Part shown: positions 21,668 through 33,098 of the stretch, piece by piece
Numbering within the stretch: position 1 is the first letter of the stretch
Layout: each line of letters starts with the position of its first letter
DNA from: Cymodocea nodosa
Lineage: Eukaryota; Streptophyta; Magnoliopsida; Alismatales; Cymodoceaceae
Length of the DNA stretch: 64,000 bases
Direction of reading: 5' to 3'
Assembly (NCBI GenBank): GCA_036874045.1
Contig: JAZBRI010000008.1
Location: forward strand, 8,509,001-8,573,000
Position numbers and translations under genes: made by a program
The notes under the pieces: model-generated
The model's input: the letters and a program-made list of their open reading frames with translations, nothing else
Database searches by the model: none
What the model was told of the DNA's origin: nothing

Positions 21668-24600
21668 TTGCAGGACTACATGGACAAGAAAGCTCAAATG
21701 TCCAAGTGGATCATTGACAGTAGATGCTCAAAGCATATAATAGGTAAGAAAAGACTTCTGGAATCTGTTAAATCAATAAATTCAGGATCTGTTAAGTTTG
21801 GTAATAATGAAAAATGTAGAATTACTGCCATAGGAAATGTTGCATCTAAAAATGGAAAAATAGAAAATGTCTTACATGTAAATGGTTTAAAACAGAATCT
21901 ACTAAGTGTAGGTCAATTATGTGACAAAGGTTATAATATACTCTTTACTGCAGAAAACTGTTTTATATTACAACAGGATACACATGAAATCAAATTTACT
22001 AGATATAGAAATAATTCAATTTATGCTTTGGAATTTTCATGTGATAATATATCTAGTGATGCATGTTTAGTTGCTTCTAATGAAGATGAATGGTTATGGC
22101 ATAAAAGATTAAATCATGCAAACATGAGACTTATAAGAAAATTGACCAAACATGATCTTGTTAGAGGTGTGCCTAAGCTCAAATTCAAGAGAGATAAATT
22201 GTGTAGTGACTGTACAATTGAAAAACAAAAGAAATCAACACATAAGAGTATTGAAGACATTGCCACACGTCAACCATTAGATCTATTACATATGGACCTG
22301 TTTGGTCCTACACAGACAACCAATTTAGGAGGAAGAAAATATACCTTAGTGGTAGTTGATGATTATACAAAATTCACTTGGGTTATTTTCTTAACACACA
22401 AGAATGAAGCCTGTGATGAATTCAAACATCTCTATATTAGAATTCAAAATGAAAAAGAATCAACCGTAAAGAAGATCAGAAGTGATCATGGAGGTGAATT
22501 TGAAAAATCTGAATTTGAAGAATTATGCAATTCTTTTGGCATATTGCATGAATTCTCATGTCCAAGAACTCTTGCTCAGAATGGGATTGTAGAAAGGAAG
22601 AATAGATTAGTACAAGAAATGGCAAGGACAATTCTTAATGCATCTGATCTACCAAAGTCTTTATGGGCTGAAGTTGTAAATACTACATGTTACTCTATAA
22701 ATAAAACTCATTTTAGACCTATCCTACATAAGACACCTTTTGAACTATGGTATGGTAAAATACCAAATGTTGGATATTTTAAAGTCTTTGGATCAAGATG
22801 TTTTGTGCTTAATACTAAGGATCAAAAGGACAAATTTGATGCAAAGTCTGATCCTGCTCTACTTGTTGGATACTCTTCAAGAAGTAAGGCTTACAAGGTC
22901 TATTTTGAACATGAAAGAAGAGTAGAAGAGTCAATGAATGTATTCTTTCATGAAGACATGGTAGGAAAACTGAAGAGGCTAAAAATAGATAGTGAAAGTG
23001 AAAGTGAATTAATAAATCAAAAAATTTCTCAGAAAAATGGTAGTTCAACACTGCCTACACCTACTGTGACAGAAAAAGCATGGAAGACAATGTCTGAACA
23101 TCCCATTGGACAAATTATTGGGAATATAAATCAAGGTGTTCAAACAAGAAGCAAAATTCAAAATATCTGTAATTATTGTGCTTTTGTGTCTAAACTTGAG
23201 CCTTCAATAGTTGAAGATGCCTGCATTGATGAATACTGGATCATGGCCATGCAAGAGGAACTAAATCAGTTCAAGAAAAATGAAGTCTAGAATTTGATTG
23301 AAAGGCCCATCGAAAAATCAATTATTGGTACTAAATGGGTGTTTAAGAACAAACTTGATAATAATGGTAGTATTATCAGAAATAAAGCTAGACTTGTTGC
23401 TCAAGGATACAACCAACAGAAACGAATCGACTATGAAGAAACTTTTGCACCTATTGCAAAACTTGAAGCAATTAGAATGTTACTTGCCTTTGCAAGCAGT
23501 ATGAAAATCAAGCTTTATCAGATGGATGTCAAAAGTGTATTTCTTAATGGCATTCTACAAGAAGAAGCATATATAGAATAGTCATCAGGTTTTGAAGATG
23601 AAGAAAAACCAAACCATGTATACAAACTGAATAAAGCTCTCTATGGTTTGAAGCAAGCACCGCGTGCATGGTATGATAAACTAAAGAGTTTCCTTCTTGA
23701 GAATCAGTTTAACATAGGAACTGTAGACAATACCTTATTCATCAAATCTGAAAGTTCTCATATGTTGATTATTCAGATCTACGTGGATGATATCATTTTT
23801 GGTGCCACACATGAGAAACTATGTCATGATTTTCAAATCTTAATGAAGAATGAATTTGAGATGAGTCTTATAGGAGAATTAAAATTCTTTCTAGGATTAC
23901 AAATTCATCAACTTCAGCATGGCATTTTCCTGAATCAAGAAAAATTTTGCAAAGAGATTCTCTTAAAATTTGGTATGGATAAATCCAAAGCAGCAAGTTC
24001 TCCCATGAACTCAAATGAAAAACTTGATAAGGACATTTTTGGCATTCTAGTAGATCAAAAGAAATACAGAGGCATGATTGGATTACTTTTGTATCTAACA
24101 GCCAGTAGACCAGATATAATGTTTAGTGTTTGTGCTTGTGCAAGATATCAAGCCTCTCCAAAAGCATCACACTTAAAAGCAGTTAAACGTATATTTAAAT
24201 ATCAACAGGGTACCAAAGATTTTGGCTTATTTTATTCTTCATAGAATCATTTGATATTAGCAGGATACAGTGATGCAGATTATGCAGGATGCAAATCAGA
24301 TCGAAAAAGCACTAGTGGGACATGTGAGTTGATTGGTCATTCACTTGTTTCTTGGTTCAGTAGGAAACAAAACTCTATAGCTCTATCCACCACTGAAGTT
24401 GAATATATGGCAGTAGGCCTATGTTGTGCATAGATCTTATGGATGCAACAAACTCTGGCAGATTATAAACTAAATTTTCAGAATACCATTATTTACTGTG
24501 ACAGTAGTAGTGCCATCAATCTCTCCAAAAATACAGTTCTACACTCTAGAGCAAAACATATCAAGATTAGGCACCACTTTTTAACAGACCATGTTGAAAA

Positions 24601-24730
24601 AGGTCATATTTCCTTAGAATATGTCTCTACTAAAGAACAACTTGCAGATATCTTCACCAAACCATTATCTGAAGCTGCATTTAATCATATTAAACGAAAT
24701 TTAGGGATTTGCTCTTTATATGATTTATAA
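21668..24730 (+). pseudogene. Copia-B (B3) pol: protease, integrase, RT, RNase H
   Basis: Pol in a different frame from gag. The protease motif is WIIDSRC (about 21707-21727): the catalytic DSG has become DSR. Integrase: HKRLNHANM zinc region (about 22100), D,D,E in HMDLFGP (about 22289), RSDHGGEF (about 22480) and NGIVERKN (about 22580). RT: QMDVKSVFLNG (about 23520) and YVDD (about 23781). RNase H: DADYAGCKSDRKSTSGTC, CDSSSAINLSKN and DIFTKPL, ending with TAA at 24728-24730. Internal TAG stops at 23288, 23579, 24242 and 24431 replace Trp or Gln codons. Otherwise it is full length and colinear, and it served as my reference for B1 and B2. Confidence 0.92.
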
Positions 24731-25014
24731 TTTCATATCTCTACTCTCCAAGCTCACAACTAGGAGCTTGTTCTACTAACATCTCTGCTTTGCAGCAACT
24801 TAGCCATTTTGACAATCGGCAAAAAAGGGGGAGAAATATCATATTTTGGTAAGCAAAGCTACAATAAAGTAGGGGGAGTGATTTCAGAAAAACAGGGGGA
24901 GTTTCTAAATTTAATTATTTTGTATTCCTCGTGTGCTTTTCTGAATAGATATATAGGGAGAGAAATACATGAAATACATTGTAAGGTTTTTGCCATTATC
25001 AAAAAGGGGGAGAT
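24731..25014 (+). other. B3 short 3' UTR with polypurine tracts
   Basis: 284 bp without coding capacity. It contains several purine tracts (aaaaagggggagaa near 24825, tagggggag near 24870 and 24893) and the true polypurine tract aaaaagggggagat just before the 3' LTR. Same layout in B2 (54296-54645). Confidence 0.85.
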
Positions 25015-26565
25015 TGAAAGGACCTCTAGATTTCGATAATGCAAAAATCAATGTGAGGTTTTGAATTGTATTTCTCAGGTTTAGTCAGTGCAGCAAAAGA
25101 TCAGAAGGCAAACAATTCTAAGCAGCAAACAGGTTGCAGTTAATCATAGAATGTGCTGCTACAGAAAATCGGACAGTTAAGAAAGGATTGAATGATCGGA
25201 AAGTTAAGGAGTTAACTGTTTAGAAGCTTAAAGGACTTTTCGGAGAGTTAGATAACTATTCAAGTTTTTCAGAGAGTTACAGGTATAACTATTCGAAAGT
25301 TAAGTCATTCAATTAACCACGTGCAGAAATACAGAGTGGAAGCTTAAAGGACTTTTTGGAGAGTTAGATAACTATCCAAGTTTTCTTTTCGTAGAGTTAG
25401 ATAACTATTCGAGTTTTTCGGTGAGTTACAGGTATAACTTTTTGAAACTTAAGTCATCTTATTACGCACGTGCAGAATGGTGAAGTCGGCAGTTAAAAGC
25501 TTAAAAAGAAAAATCGGAGAGTTAGATAACTATTCGACTTTTTCGGACAGTTATAAGTATAACTATCTGAAACTTAAGTCATTGAATTTCCCACATGTAG
25601 AAATCTAGATAGAAGCTCAAATAAGTTTTCGGAGAGTTAGAAAGATAACTATCTGAAATCTTGAAGTGTTTCAGTGAGTTACAGGTATAACCATTCGAAA
25701 CTTAAGTCAGTCTTTATGCACGTGCTGAATTAAAGCAATCGAAAAGTTAACGGAGGGTTACTGTAGCTAACTATCCAATAGTTAAACAACTATTCAGTAA
25801 GTTACAGTTACAAGTATCTGATTGAATGACAGCTCACATTATATGATCTGGAATCCTACATGGCAGAAAGACTTAAGTGATCTTTCGGTAAGATACAAAC
25901 ATTCTTCGGAGAGTTACAGAACTAACTATCCAAAAGGTTAAGAAAATCGGAAGGATATCTTGAAATATCTTTCTGAATGGTAACTTACTGTATTTGGGAC
26001 TGAAGTCTAATCAAGTAAAGTAGAATACATCTGTTGGAAGAAAAATATGATCGTTACACATGCTTTGTATATATACAAGATATAGACAACGGAATTACAT
26101 AGCTTTTGCTCATACACATACTTACATAGCTTTTGCTCATACACATACTTACACCAAGCTAAGCAGAAGAAAAGCTTTAGATATCAAATCATCTTCAATG
26201 TTTACAGACTGAATTTTAGAAGCTCATCACGCACTCAACTCTGTTACTCACAAGCTAGTGTTTACTGAAGTACACAGATTAAAACTTTAGAGAAAGGATT
26301 TGTTGGAGCTTCGACTAGGAAGCTCAAGTGAATGGTTGGTTCTTGCTTAAACCCTAAAGCAAGTGATTGTAAGTTTGCAAAAGTTTAGTGAAGCCCAAGT
26401 ATCCCTTGGGGGTGGACTAGCCGTTAGTGGTGAACCACCTAAAATCTCTATGTATACTCTTTTATCGTGTGCTTGCTATTTCTTTATACTAATCTACTAC
26501 TAAAAGGTTAAGAAACAAATTATTACCATTCACCCCCCCCTTTGGTAAGCCATAAGGTCCTAACA
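25015..26565 (+). repeat. 3' LTR of B3
   Basis: TGAAAGGACCTCTAG...GGTCCTAACA, 1551 bp. It contains a 27-bp tandem duplication (26097-26123 and 26124-26150) absent from the 5' LTR. Same inverted-repeat array as the 5' LTR. Confidence 0.95.
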
Positions 26566-26570
26566 TTTAT

Positions 26571-27220
26571 TAGTTGCAGTTCAAGTAAATCTAAGACTAA
26601 AATTCCTTTTATCTTGAAACAAGGTAATAAATATGTAGAAGTAGGTAATTCAAGGGATGAATCAAGTAGTAATAATATAAACCAATGTGATTTATCTAAA
26701 TGTACTTCTAACATGACTATAAATGTTTCTAAAAATCTTATTTCTTGTTTCGGAAATTCAATCACTAATGTTTCAAAAATGTCAAACAATAGTAGTAAAC
26801 TGAAAATTCAAAAATCTGAGCATGAAATTCAAAACTGTGGCATTAAACTAATTACTCATTCTGCATGTTATTTATCTGAAAATTCGGGTGTAGAAAAAGA
26901 TTTTGTATGTATTGAAAATTCAAATACAAGTACAAAATCTTGGTACGAACTTACTGAAATGTATGAGCATGACCAAAATAAATTAACATATGATAAAAAT
27001 CGGCTTGGTCTTGGTTATACTACATTTGAAAGCAAAAAGAATGATTATAAGAGCAATAATGTTATAAGTAAGTATGATGCAAATGATAAATCAGTAGTAC
27101 TTACAACTAATAAGAATGTAAATGACAATGTTAAACTGTTTTTAAACAAAAAGAAGAAATATGCGTTTAATGAACTTGGTCCTCAACAACATTGGGTACC
27201 AAGAAACAGTTCTTCTTGAT
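26571..27220 (+). pseudogene. Copia-A (A2) gag, second part
   Basis: Continuation of A2 gag after B3: an Asn/Ser/Lys-rich linker colinear with A1 3545-4190 and ending NELGPQQHWVPRNSSS before TGA at 27218-27220. The reading frame is open across the whole piece. The following bases, tttgttttgcaggag, keep the same phase into protease, so the TGA is either a translational barrier bypassed by readthrough or is removed by splicing. Confidence 0.85.
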
Positions 27221-27654
27221 TTGTTTTGCAGGAGGAAATAACATCAAAATGGATCTTGGATAGTGGAGCATAAAGTCACATGATTGGACAAAAAAGACTA
27301 CTAAAAAATTTTACAAATACTAAGAAAGGAAATGTTATATTTGGAAACAAAAGCAAGGATAAAATCATAGGTATGGGAAATGTTCAAATAACTCCTACTT
27401 GTGTTATTTTGAATGTACTATATGTAGAAAACCTAGGATTTAATCTGTTGAGTATTATAAAACAAATTGATAATGGATATTATGTATTGTTTGAAGATAA
27501 TGTATGCAAAATTATTGATAAAAGTATAGATGAACTTAAGTTTATTGCTAAAAGAAAAGGTTCTGTATGTATTTTATCTTTGCCTTTTGGTGCAGTTGAT
27601 TTAAATTCATGTTTACTAGCTGAAACTAGTGATGCATATTTGTGGCATGGAACG
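27221..27654 (+). pseudogene. Copia-A (A2) pol remnant: protease and start of integrase
   Basis: Protease active site WILDSGA (about 27250-27270) is followed by TAA (27271-27273), exactly the stop seen in A1 at 4242. The frame then runs through the protease C-terminal part and the GAG-pre-integrase region to LLAETSDAYLWHG near 27650. There it is fused to sequence equivalent to A1 about 10245, removing some 5.6 kb of A1-equivalent sequence as the window shows it (3.8 kb without the solo LTR): integrase, RT, RNase H and the post-pol block. Confidence 0.85.
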
Positions 27655-29640
27655 ATCGAGTTTAGTCCTCTTAAGATCTTCATGAAATAATTTAAAAGAC
27701 AAACAAACTATTTTAGATTCATAAAAGGAATATGAGAATAGTTTACAATGATCTCAAGATAATGTTTTATATATGTTAATTGTAGCATGTGTGTTGTCTT
27801 CGGAAGGTTTCAGTTGAAAATATTTGAAACTTGGTTTTAATAAAGTGTACTAACTGAACATTATGTTATGTATGGTAAACTAATATTCAAAAGAAAGACA
27901 AACAAATATTGTTGTGGATAAAAGAAAAGTTGAAGGTCTTCGAAAGGTAGTAGCAATAGAAAGTGCCTTAGAAGAATTAAACTAGAAAACTTTTATGGAG
28001 CAATTTGAAAAGAAAACACCAATACTTGAAGAGGAGAAACAAAAGTGTTCTAGAAGAAGAAAAATTCAAAAAATTATGTCTAAGGAAACAAAGTCTGTTG
28101 GAAAAGAAAAATCAGATGAGCATTTATTTCCAAAGGACAATGTATGTCTAGACATTGTACCTTTCAGTGCATCTAATAAACTCATCAGTTCCAAGCATAT
28201 TGAAACTAATGAAGATAATGAGACTTTATTTTCTCTTGCTAGAAAACTTGAGAAGAAATCCAAGTCAAATATGAGCTCAAGTTTTTCTATTAGTTTAAGT
28301 CCTAATGATGCAGAAATTGAAAAATCAGAGAATCAGGAAACTAACAGAACAAGTTATTGCAGATATAATTGACAATGTTTAGGCAGTAACTAGTTCAAAG
28401 GCTGAATTGTCTAGAGTAGCAGATATTGAAAAAGTTAAGACTCCAGAAGAGCTAAATGTCATCCAGCCTTCTTCAAAATCTATAGAAGCAAAGTTTAAGA
28501 ATTCACAACATGTATCAATGGAAATATCTATTGAACAAAATGAACAATTACAGACAGATATACCGGCTATAGAATTTGTTGAAAAATTAAAATCTGTACA
28601 TTCTATAGAGACTGAACAAATGAATGTAGAGCATAATGAAGATGTTCCTTATACTATTGAAGTTGAAGACTCAAGCTTACATACGCAGCTTCAAGAAAAT
28701 AATTTTTCAGAGGAACAACATGACATTCATTTTGAAGAAGAGGTTCCTAAAGATGAATTAAACTCTGAATCAAGGCCTTAGGTATCACCTTCTTTGTGTA
28801 AAGTATTACAAATTCAAGGAAATTCAATTTATTTTAGATTTGAGGAAGCAATGTAGAAATACAATAATCTGATTACATGTCAGATTCTACATGCTTGACC
28901 AATAAAATTCAAAAATTTGATAGAAATAAGAGATCTATTTGAGTTTCAAGGCCTCATTGAATTCTTGCCAGTTGGAACAAAATGGAAACAATATAAAGAG
29001 CTTATTGCAGCCTTCTATAGCAATCTGGTCAAGAGTGATAATATACTAAGAACTCAAATAAATCAACAAGAGTTCATATTGTCTCCTGAATTAATTTTTG
29101 AAGTTTTGGGATTGAAGAATGAATGTGTTGTTGTAACTAACAGATTTGACATGATTAGACAATTGGAATGGAACATTCACTCACTATCAAAAATTCCAGA
29201 TGTATATACTGAAATGCGATTAATGGAAAATCTGAATGTAGAGGCAAGGTTGCATGCCAATTTATTTCAAAGAGTCAGACACAATATGGAAGTCAGCAGA
29301 AGCTGTTTATATGCAACTTATGGTCTACTGAATAGAATTCAAATCAATTTGTTTGATGTTTTCATTTATCAACTACAGCATATGAGTTCAAAGTTATTTT
29401 TTGGTGATGTTGTATGTAGACTCCTTGCAAGCCAATTGAATTTTGTCTGACTGGCCCTCTGAAACTAAAGGCATGAGAGCTTTTAGTGTAGAAGATTTGC
29501 AAAAATTCCAGGCCATTCATCAACCTCAACGACAACAACAATAACCTGACTATATAGAACATATACAACCACAATAGCCAAGTTATTCAGTTCAAGCAGA
29601 ACAGCAACCCCAGCTACCTCTTGACCTAGATGATGTACTT
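27655..29640 (+). pseudogene. Copia-A (A2) spacer and extra ORF, first part
   Basis: 27655-27900 matches the A1 pre-ORF spacer (10245-10400) with local insertions. A second deletion near 27900 then enters the extra ORF at a point matching A1 about 11100 (VDKRKVE). The rest is colinear with A1: EQFEKKT, CLDIVP, then the globular part IEIRDLFEFQGLIEFLPV, AAFYSNLVKS, LSPELIFEVLGLKNE, NRIQINLFDVF and FFGDVVCRLLASQLN. Stops near 27982, 28369, 28780, 28853 and 28898 and a frameshift near 29445 break it. The LINE interrupts it at 29641; it ends at 32487-32567. Confidence 0.75.
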
Positions 29641-29655
29641 TTTTTTTTTTTTTTT

Positions 29656-30234
29656 GAAAATATCTATCCTTTACATTCATCAGGGGATAGTCCTGCTAAA
29701 AAAGTGTGTGCCCAGGAAAGGGCTTTACAAGACTCAAAATAATTTGAGTGAAAGCAAATATAAATAATGTCAGGAAAAAACTACTTTTCGGTTTAACCGG
29801 AAAATTTCGGTCGACCGAAAACGGTTTAACTAGAAAAATTTAACGGTGCGAGGAGAGATAATATTGTCGGTGAGACCGAGCACTGTGACCGGTCCCACCG
29901 GAGACTTTCCGGTTTAACCGTGTACTGGGCGGTCAAACCGAGAAGCTAAAAATGTCGGTAGTAACCGTGGAAAAAACGGTTAGACCGAAAATTTAAAATA
30001 AACCTAGAAATCGGTGAGACCGTGTCTGTATTCTGGTGCGACCGGTGCAGCCCCGGTCTAACTGTTGAAGGAACGGTCATACCAGAACAAGGATGATCCA
30101 ACCGAGATAGCCGTTTCGGTGTGAACAGAGACGTTAGAAAAGTTGTCAGAACTACCGATGACTGTTGCTTGCGGCGAGCGAATATTTCCTCGTAAGTTGT
30201 GACTTGTCTTCTGCAAATTTTAAAATCTGAGTTC
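29656..30234 (-). other. LINE 3' UTR, rich in CGGT / ACCG motifs
   Basis: Between the poly(A) and the ORF2 end there are about 580 bp. Within 29785-30120 many copies of CGGT, ACCG and mixed forms such as cggtttaaccg occur on both strands, making short complementary segments. No coding signal. This motif density is unlike the LINE coding part or the surrounding Copia sequence. Confidence 0.7.
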
Positions 30235-32472
30235 TCATTCTCGGATATTGAAACCTTTGATATAATAAATAAGCTGGGATACGATAGAAGAAGAGTTAGG
30301 CTTTTTATTGCCAAATATTATCTCGCATCTGTGTTTCCATAAGCTCCATAGAGTAAATGCCGTTAGATATTTATAGAATTGATTTCGGGAAGATTTTTTG
30401 CGTGAATGTAGTTGCTGCCAGCACCATATTTCCCAGTTATGAATAGGATTTGTCGTAGTCAATAATCTGAGCCATTTGATGATATCTTGAGTAAAAGAGC
30501 ATTTATAAAAAATATGATTGATCGATTCTATGGAGTTCCTGCAAAAACAGCATATGGACGGTAAATGTTGTCCCAAATGTTTTCTGGTTTCATCTACCGG
30601 AAGAAATTTATTTTTGAGTTTCCAAAGGAGCAGAAAACCCAATAGTTTAGATAGAGACTTTTGTAGGTATTTCGGGACTCCAAATACCCAATAGTTTGTT
30701 GTTACTGGGTAAATGATTTCTGATAGAATTCCATGCTGCTTTAATTGAGAATCTTGGGATCTGCAGAGTTTGATAATGTCTATACCACGTTTTGCCCAAT
30801 GTTTTTCCTATGTTGCTGTCTCTGTGGATATTAAATATATTGTCCATACTGCCATAGATTGCCTTGATGGCTTCTGCCCAGATGCCTTTATTATTGATCA
30901 GTTTGTGTATTTGCTTTAGTTGAAAAGCAACTAATTGCTCTTTTAAATTTCTGATATCGAGCCCACCTTCGGGAACAGGGGTGGAGATTTTTTCCCATTT
31001 GAGCCAATGATAGTTTTTCTGATTACTATCTCCTGACCAGAAAAAACGAGCACAGATATTGTTGATCTTCTGAACGATTCCACAAGGAAGGGGCAAAACT
31101 GATAAGGTGTGTATAGGAATAGAATTTAACACATGCTTGATAAGCATTAATCTTCCCCCTTGACTAAGAAATTTAGCCTTCCAACCTGCAACTTTGTTTT
31201 GAATTTTGTCAATGAGATATTGGAAGTATTTAATACGAGATTGACCTTTGAAGATTGGACAGCCGAGGTAGATGAAAGGCCAGTTGCCTTGAGGACATCC
31301 AATCATAATAGAGAAAATATTCTTCCTGTGTTCCGAACTTTTTTTGGAGACATAGAAGTTACTCTTATTGTAGTTGATTTTTTGACCCGTAGATGCTTCA
31401 TAATGCTGCAAAATGGTTAGAGCTTTGTCTAACATTGATTTGCGTCCATTGAGAAAAAGAATGGCATCATCAGCAAAAAGTAAGTGAGATATTTTCCAAT
31501 GTCTTCCTTGGCATTTATAAGGGACATAATTTTGCTCCATTTGCATTTTAAGGAGAGCCCTAGATAATAATTCTTCAGTGATAATGAAGAGAAGAGGAGA
31601 AAGAGGGTCACCTTGTCGTAAGCCTCGGGTTGGATAAAATACTTGAGAATTAGCTCCATTGAAAAGAACTGAGGTGGGATTCAACGATATACATCTTGAT
31701 ATTAGATCAATAATAGTAGTGTCAAATCCGAAGGCTGCAAGTGTGTCAAAAATAGCTGACCATTCCATTCTATCGAATGCTTTTTCCATGTCGAGTTTAA
31801 TCATAAGATTTCCCCCTCGATGGCCTTGGTCTATATATTGTATGAGCTCCTGAGTAAGAGATATGTTGTCAAAAATTCTTCTGCCTTTAATAAATGCTAC
31901 TTAAGTATTAGATATGATGTTGGGTATGATTTTCGAAATCCGATTAGCTAAGATTTTGGCAATACATTTATAAGAGATGTTGCATAGACTAATAGGACGA
32001 AAGTCTGAAAACTCCTCTGGTTGTTTCTTCTTTGGAATTAATGTAATGAAAGTAGACTTCCATTTATCGTTCAGAGAAGATCCTGAAAAGAAACTTTGAA
32101 CTGCAAGACAAAAGTCATTACCAATAATATTCCAGAACTATTTGAAGAATTCTGTAGTGAAACCATCGGGACCTGGAGCTTTGTTATTGGGAAGATCAAA
32201 GACAACTTTTCTGATCTCATTGATGTTGGGAATATCCCATAATTTCCTGTTATCCTCCAGATTAAGAATATTAGGAATATTACTGATCATACTATCCATC
32301 ATATGCGTATGTTGGGATGTCAATAAATTGCTGAAATAGTTTTTTCCTTTGATTTTGAGTTGATCACAAGTAATATTGGACATATCTGATCTAAGCATAC
32401 TCCTAAAGCAATCCTTCGTGCTTCTTCTTTTGATAATTTGATGAAAGTATTTTGTGTTTCGATCCATATCCT
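30235..32472 (-). pseudogene. LINE ORF2 remnant: reverse transcriptase and zf-RVT
   Basis: Read on the minus strand: RNTKYFHQIIKRR (about 32450), a pre-RT region with NNKAPGPDGFTTEFFK (about 32140-32180), then after stops and frame breaks near 32137 and 31900 the RT palm with MIKLDMEKAFDRMEW (about 31760-31804), RQGDPLSPLLF (about 31590) and the catalytic FADD (about 31470). A maturase-like thumb region follows (LGCPIFKG, SQGGRLMLIKHVLNSIP). The C-terminal reverse-transcriptase zinc-binding domain CCFCRNSIESINHIFYKC lies in another frame (30235-30642), so a frameshift occurred near 30645. Typical plant L1-type element; not functional. Confidence 0.92.
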
Positions 32473-32486
32473 TAGATGATGTACTT

Positions 32487-33084
32487 AACGACATCAGAAA
32501 TGATATTAGGCATCTAGGAGATAAAATATGTAATGAAATAAGTAATATACTTAGGAGGGATAGATAAATGTTTGTTCGCTTGTATTTGAATACAAAATGT
32601 AATGTTTGTATTTATTGTTTGATTCATTGAACAATACATTTTTCTATAAATGGTTCAATTCTTATTTATGTTTACAAAAAGTTTAGCTATAAATATATCT
32701 CTTGGTTCATATACTGTGTAATCATCTTTTTGATTAATGACAAAAAGGGGGAGAAATGTTAAATGTTAAAAATTCAAATGTAGAAGATGATTATGATTTT
32801 AATTGCATATATTATAAAGGGAGATAATATTTAAGTGGTTATGACAGATGATAATGTAATCTGAAAGATAATTATGTGGTTATTAAAATCTAAAAGATAC
32901 TTATGTAATTATTGACACCTGAAAGTTTTATCTCTAAGAGGTGAATTTGACACAAACAATAGAAATAAGCTTAAGTGAACTTAAATCAACAAACTTGTTT
33001 GTTGAATTAAAAGTTAACCCAACGAAGGTGCTTTGTTGAGTTAAATATATTTCATAATTGATTTAATATGGTTTTATCATCATC
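32487..33084 (+). other. A2 extra-ORF tail and 3' UTR
   Basis: 32487-32567 is the last part of the extra ORF (ends RRDR then TAA at 32565-32567), colinear with A1 12838-12920. 32568-33084 is the non-coding 3' region with the same hairpins as A1: caacaaacttgtttgttg (about 32988-33005) and ttaacccaacgaag / ctttgttgagttaa (about 33013-33043). No other feature seen. Confidence 0.8.
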
Positions 33085-33098
33085 AAAAATGGGGACAT
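33085..33098 (+). other. Polypurine tract of A2 (mutated)
   Basis: aaaaatggggacat, against aaaagggggagat in A1. Two or three substitutions have damaged the tract since insertion. Confidence 0.75.

Larger units (their letters stand above)
18510..26565 (+). mobile_element. Copia-B copy B3, complete element nested in A2 gag
   Basis: 8056-bp element with two LTRs (18510-20066, 25015-26565), PBS, gag, pol and polypurine tract. Target-site duplication TTTAT at 18505-18509 and 26566-26570. The unoccupied site is visible in A1 at about 3534-3550 (aagatttattagttg). The two LTRs differ at about 11 positions in the first 230 bp by eye, mostly transitions, so it is not a recent insertion. SIRE-like by gag start, pol motifs and long LTRs. 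Confidence 0.95.
29627..32486 (-). mobile_element. 5'-truncated plant LINE with 14-bp target-site duplication
   Basis: The element proper is 29641-32472, minus strand, with its poly(A) tail visible as a T run at 29641-29655. Target-site duplication TAGATGATGTACTT at 29627-29640 and 32473-32486. The uninterrupted site is in A1 at about 12823-12845 (tagatgatgtgctt). It is truncated within ORF2 just upstream of RT: the first LINE residues are about DMDRNTKYFHQ. ORF1 and endonuclease are absent, as in most dead-on-arrival LINEs. Confidence 0.95.

Noticed and set aside
29641-29655. T run as a Pol III terminator
   Set aside because: It is the complement of the LINE poly(A) tail, placed exactly at the target-site duplication.
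31160-31420. Plus-strand frames over the LINE
   Set aside because: They are antisense shadows of the minus-strand RT, which has clear catalytic motifs.
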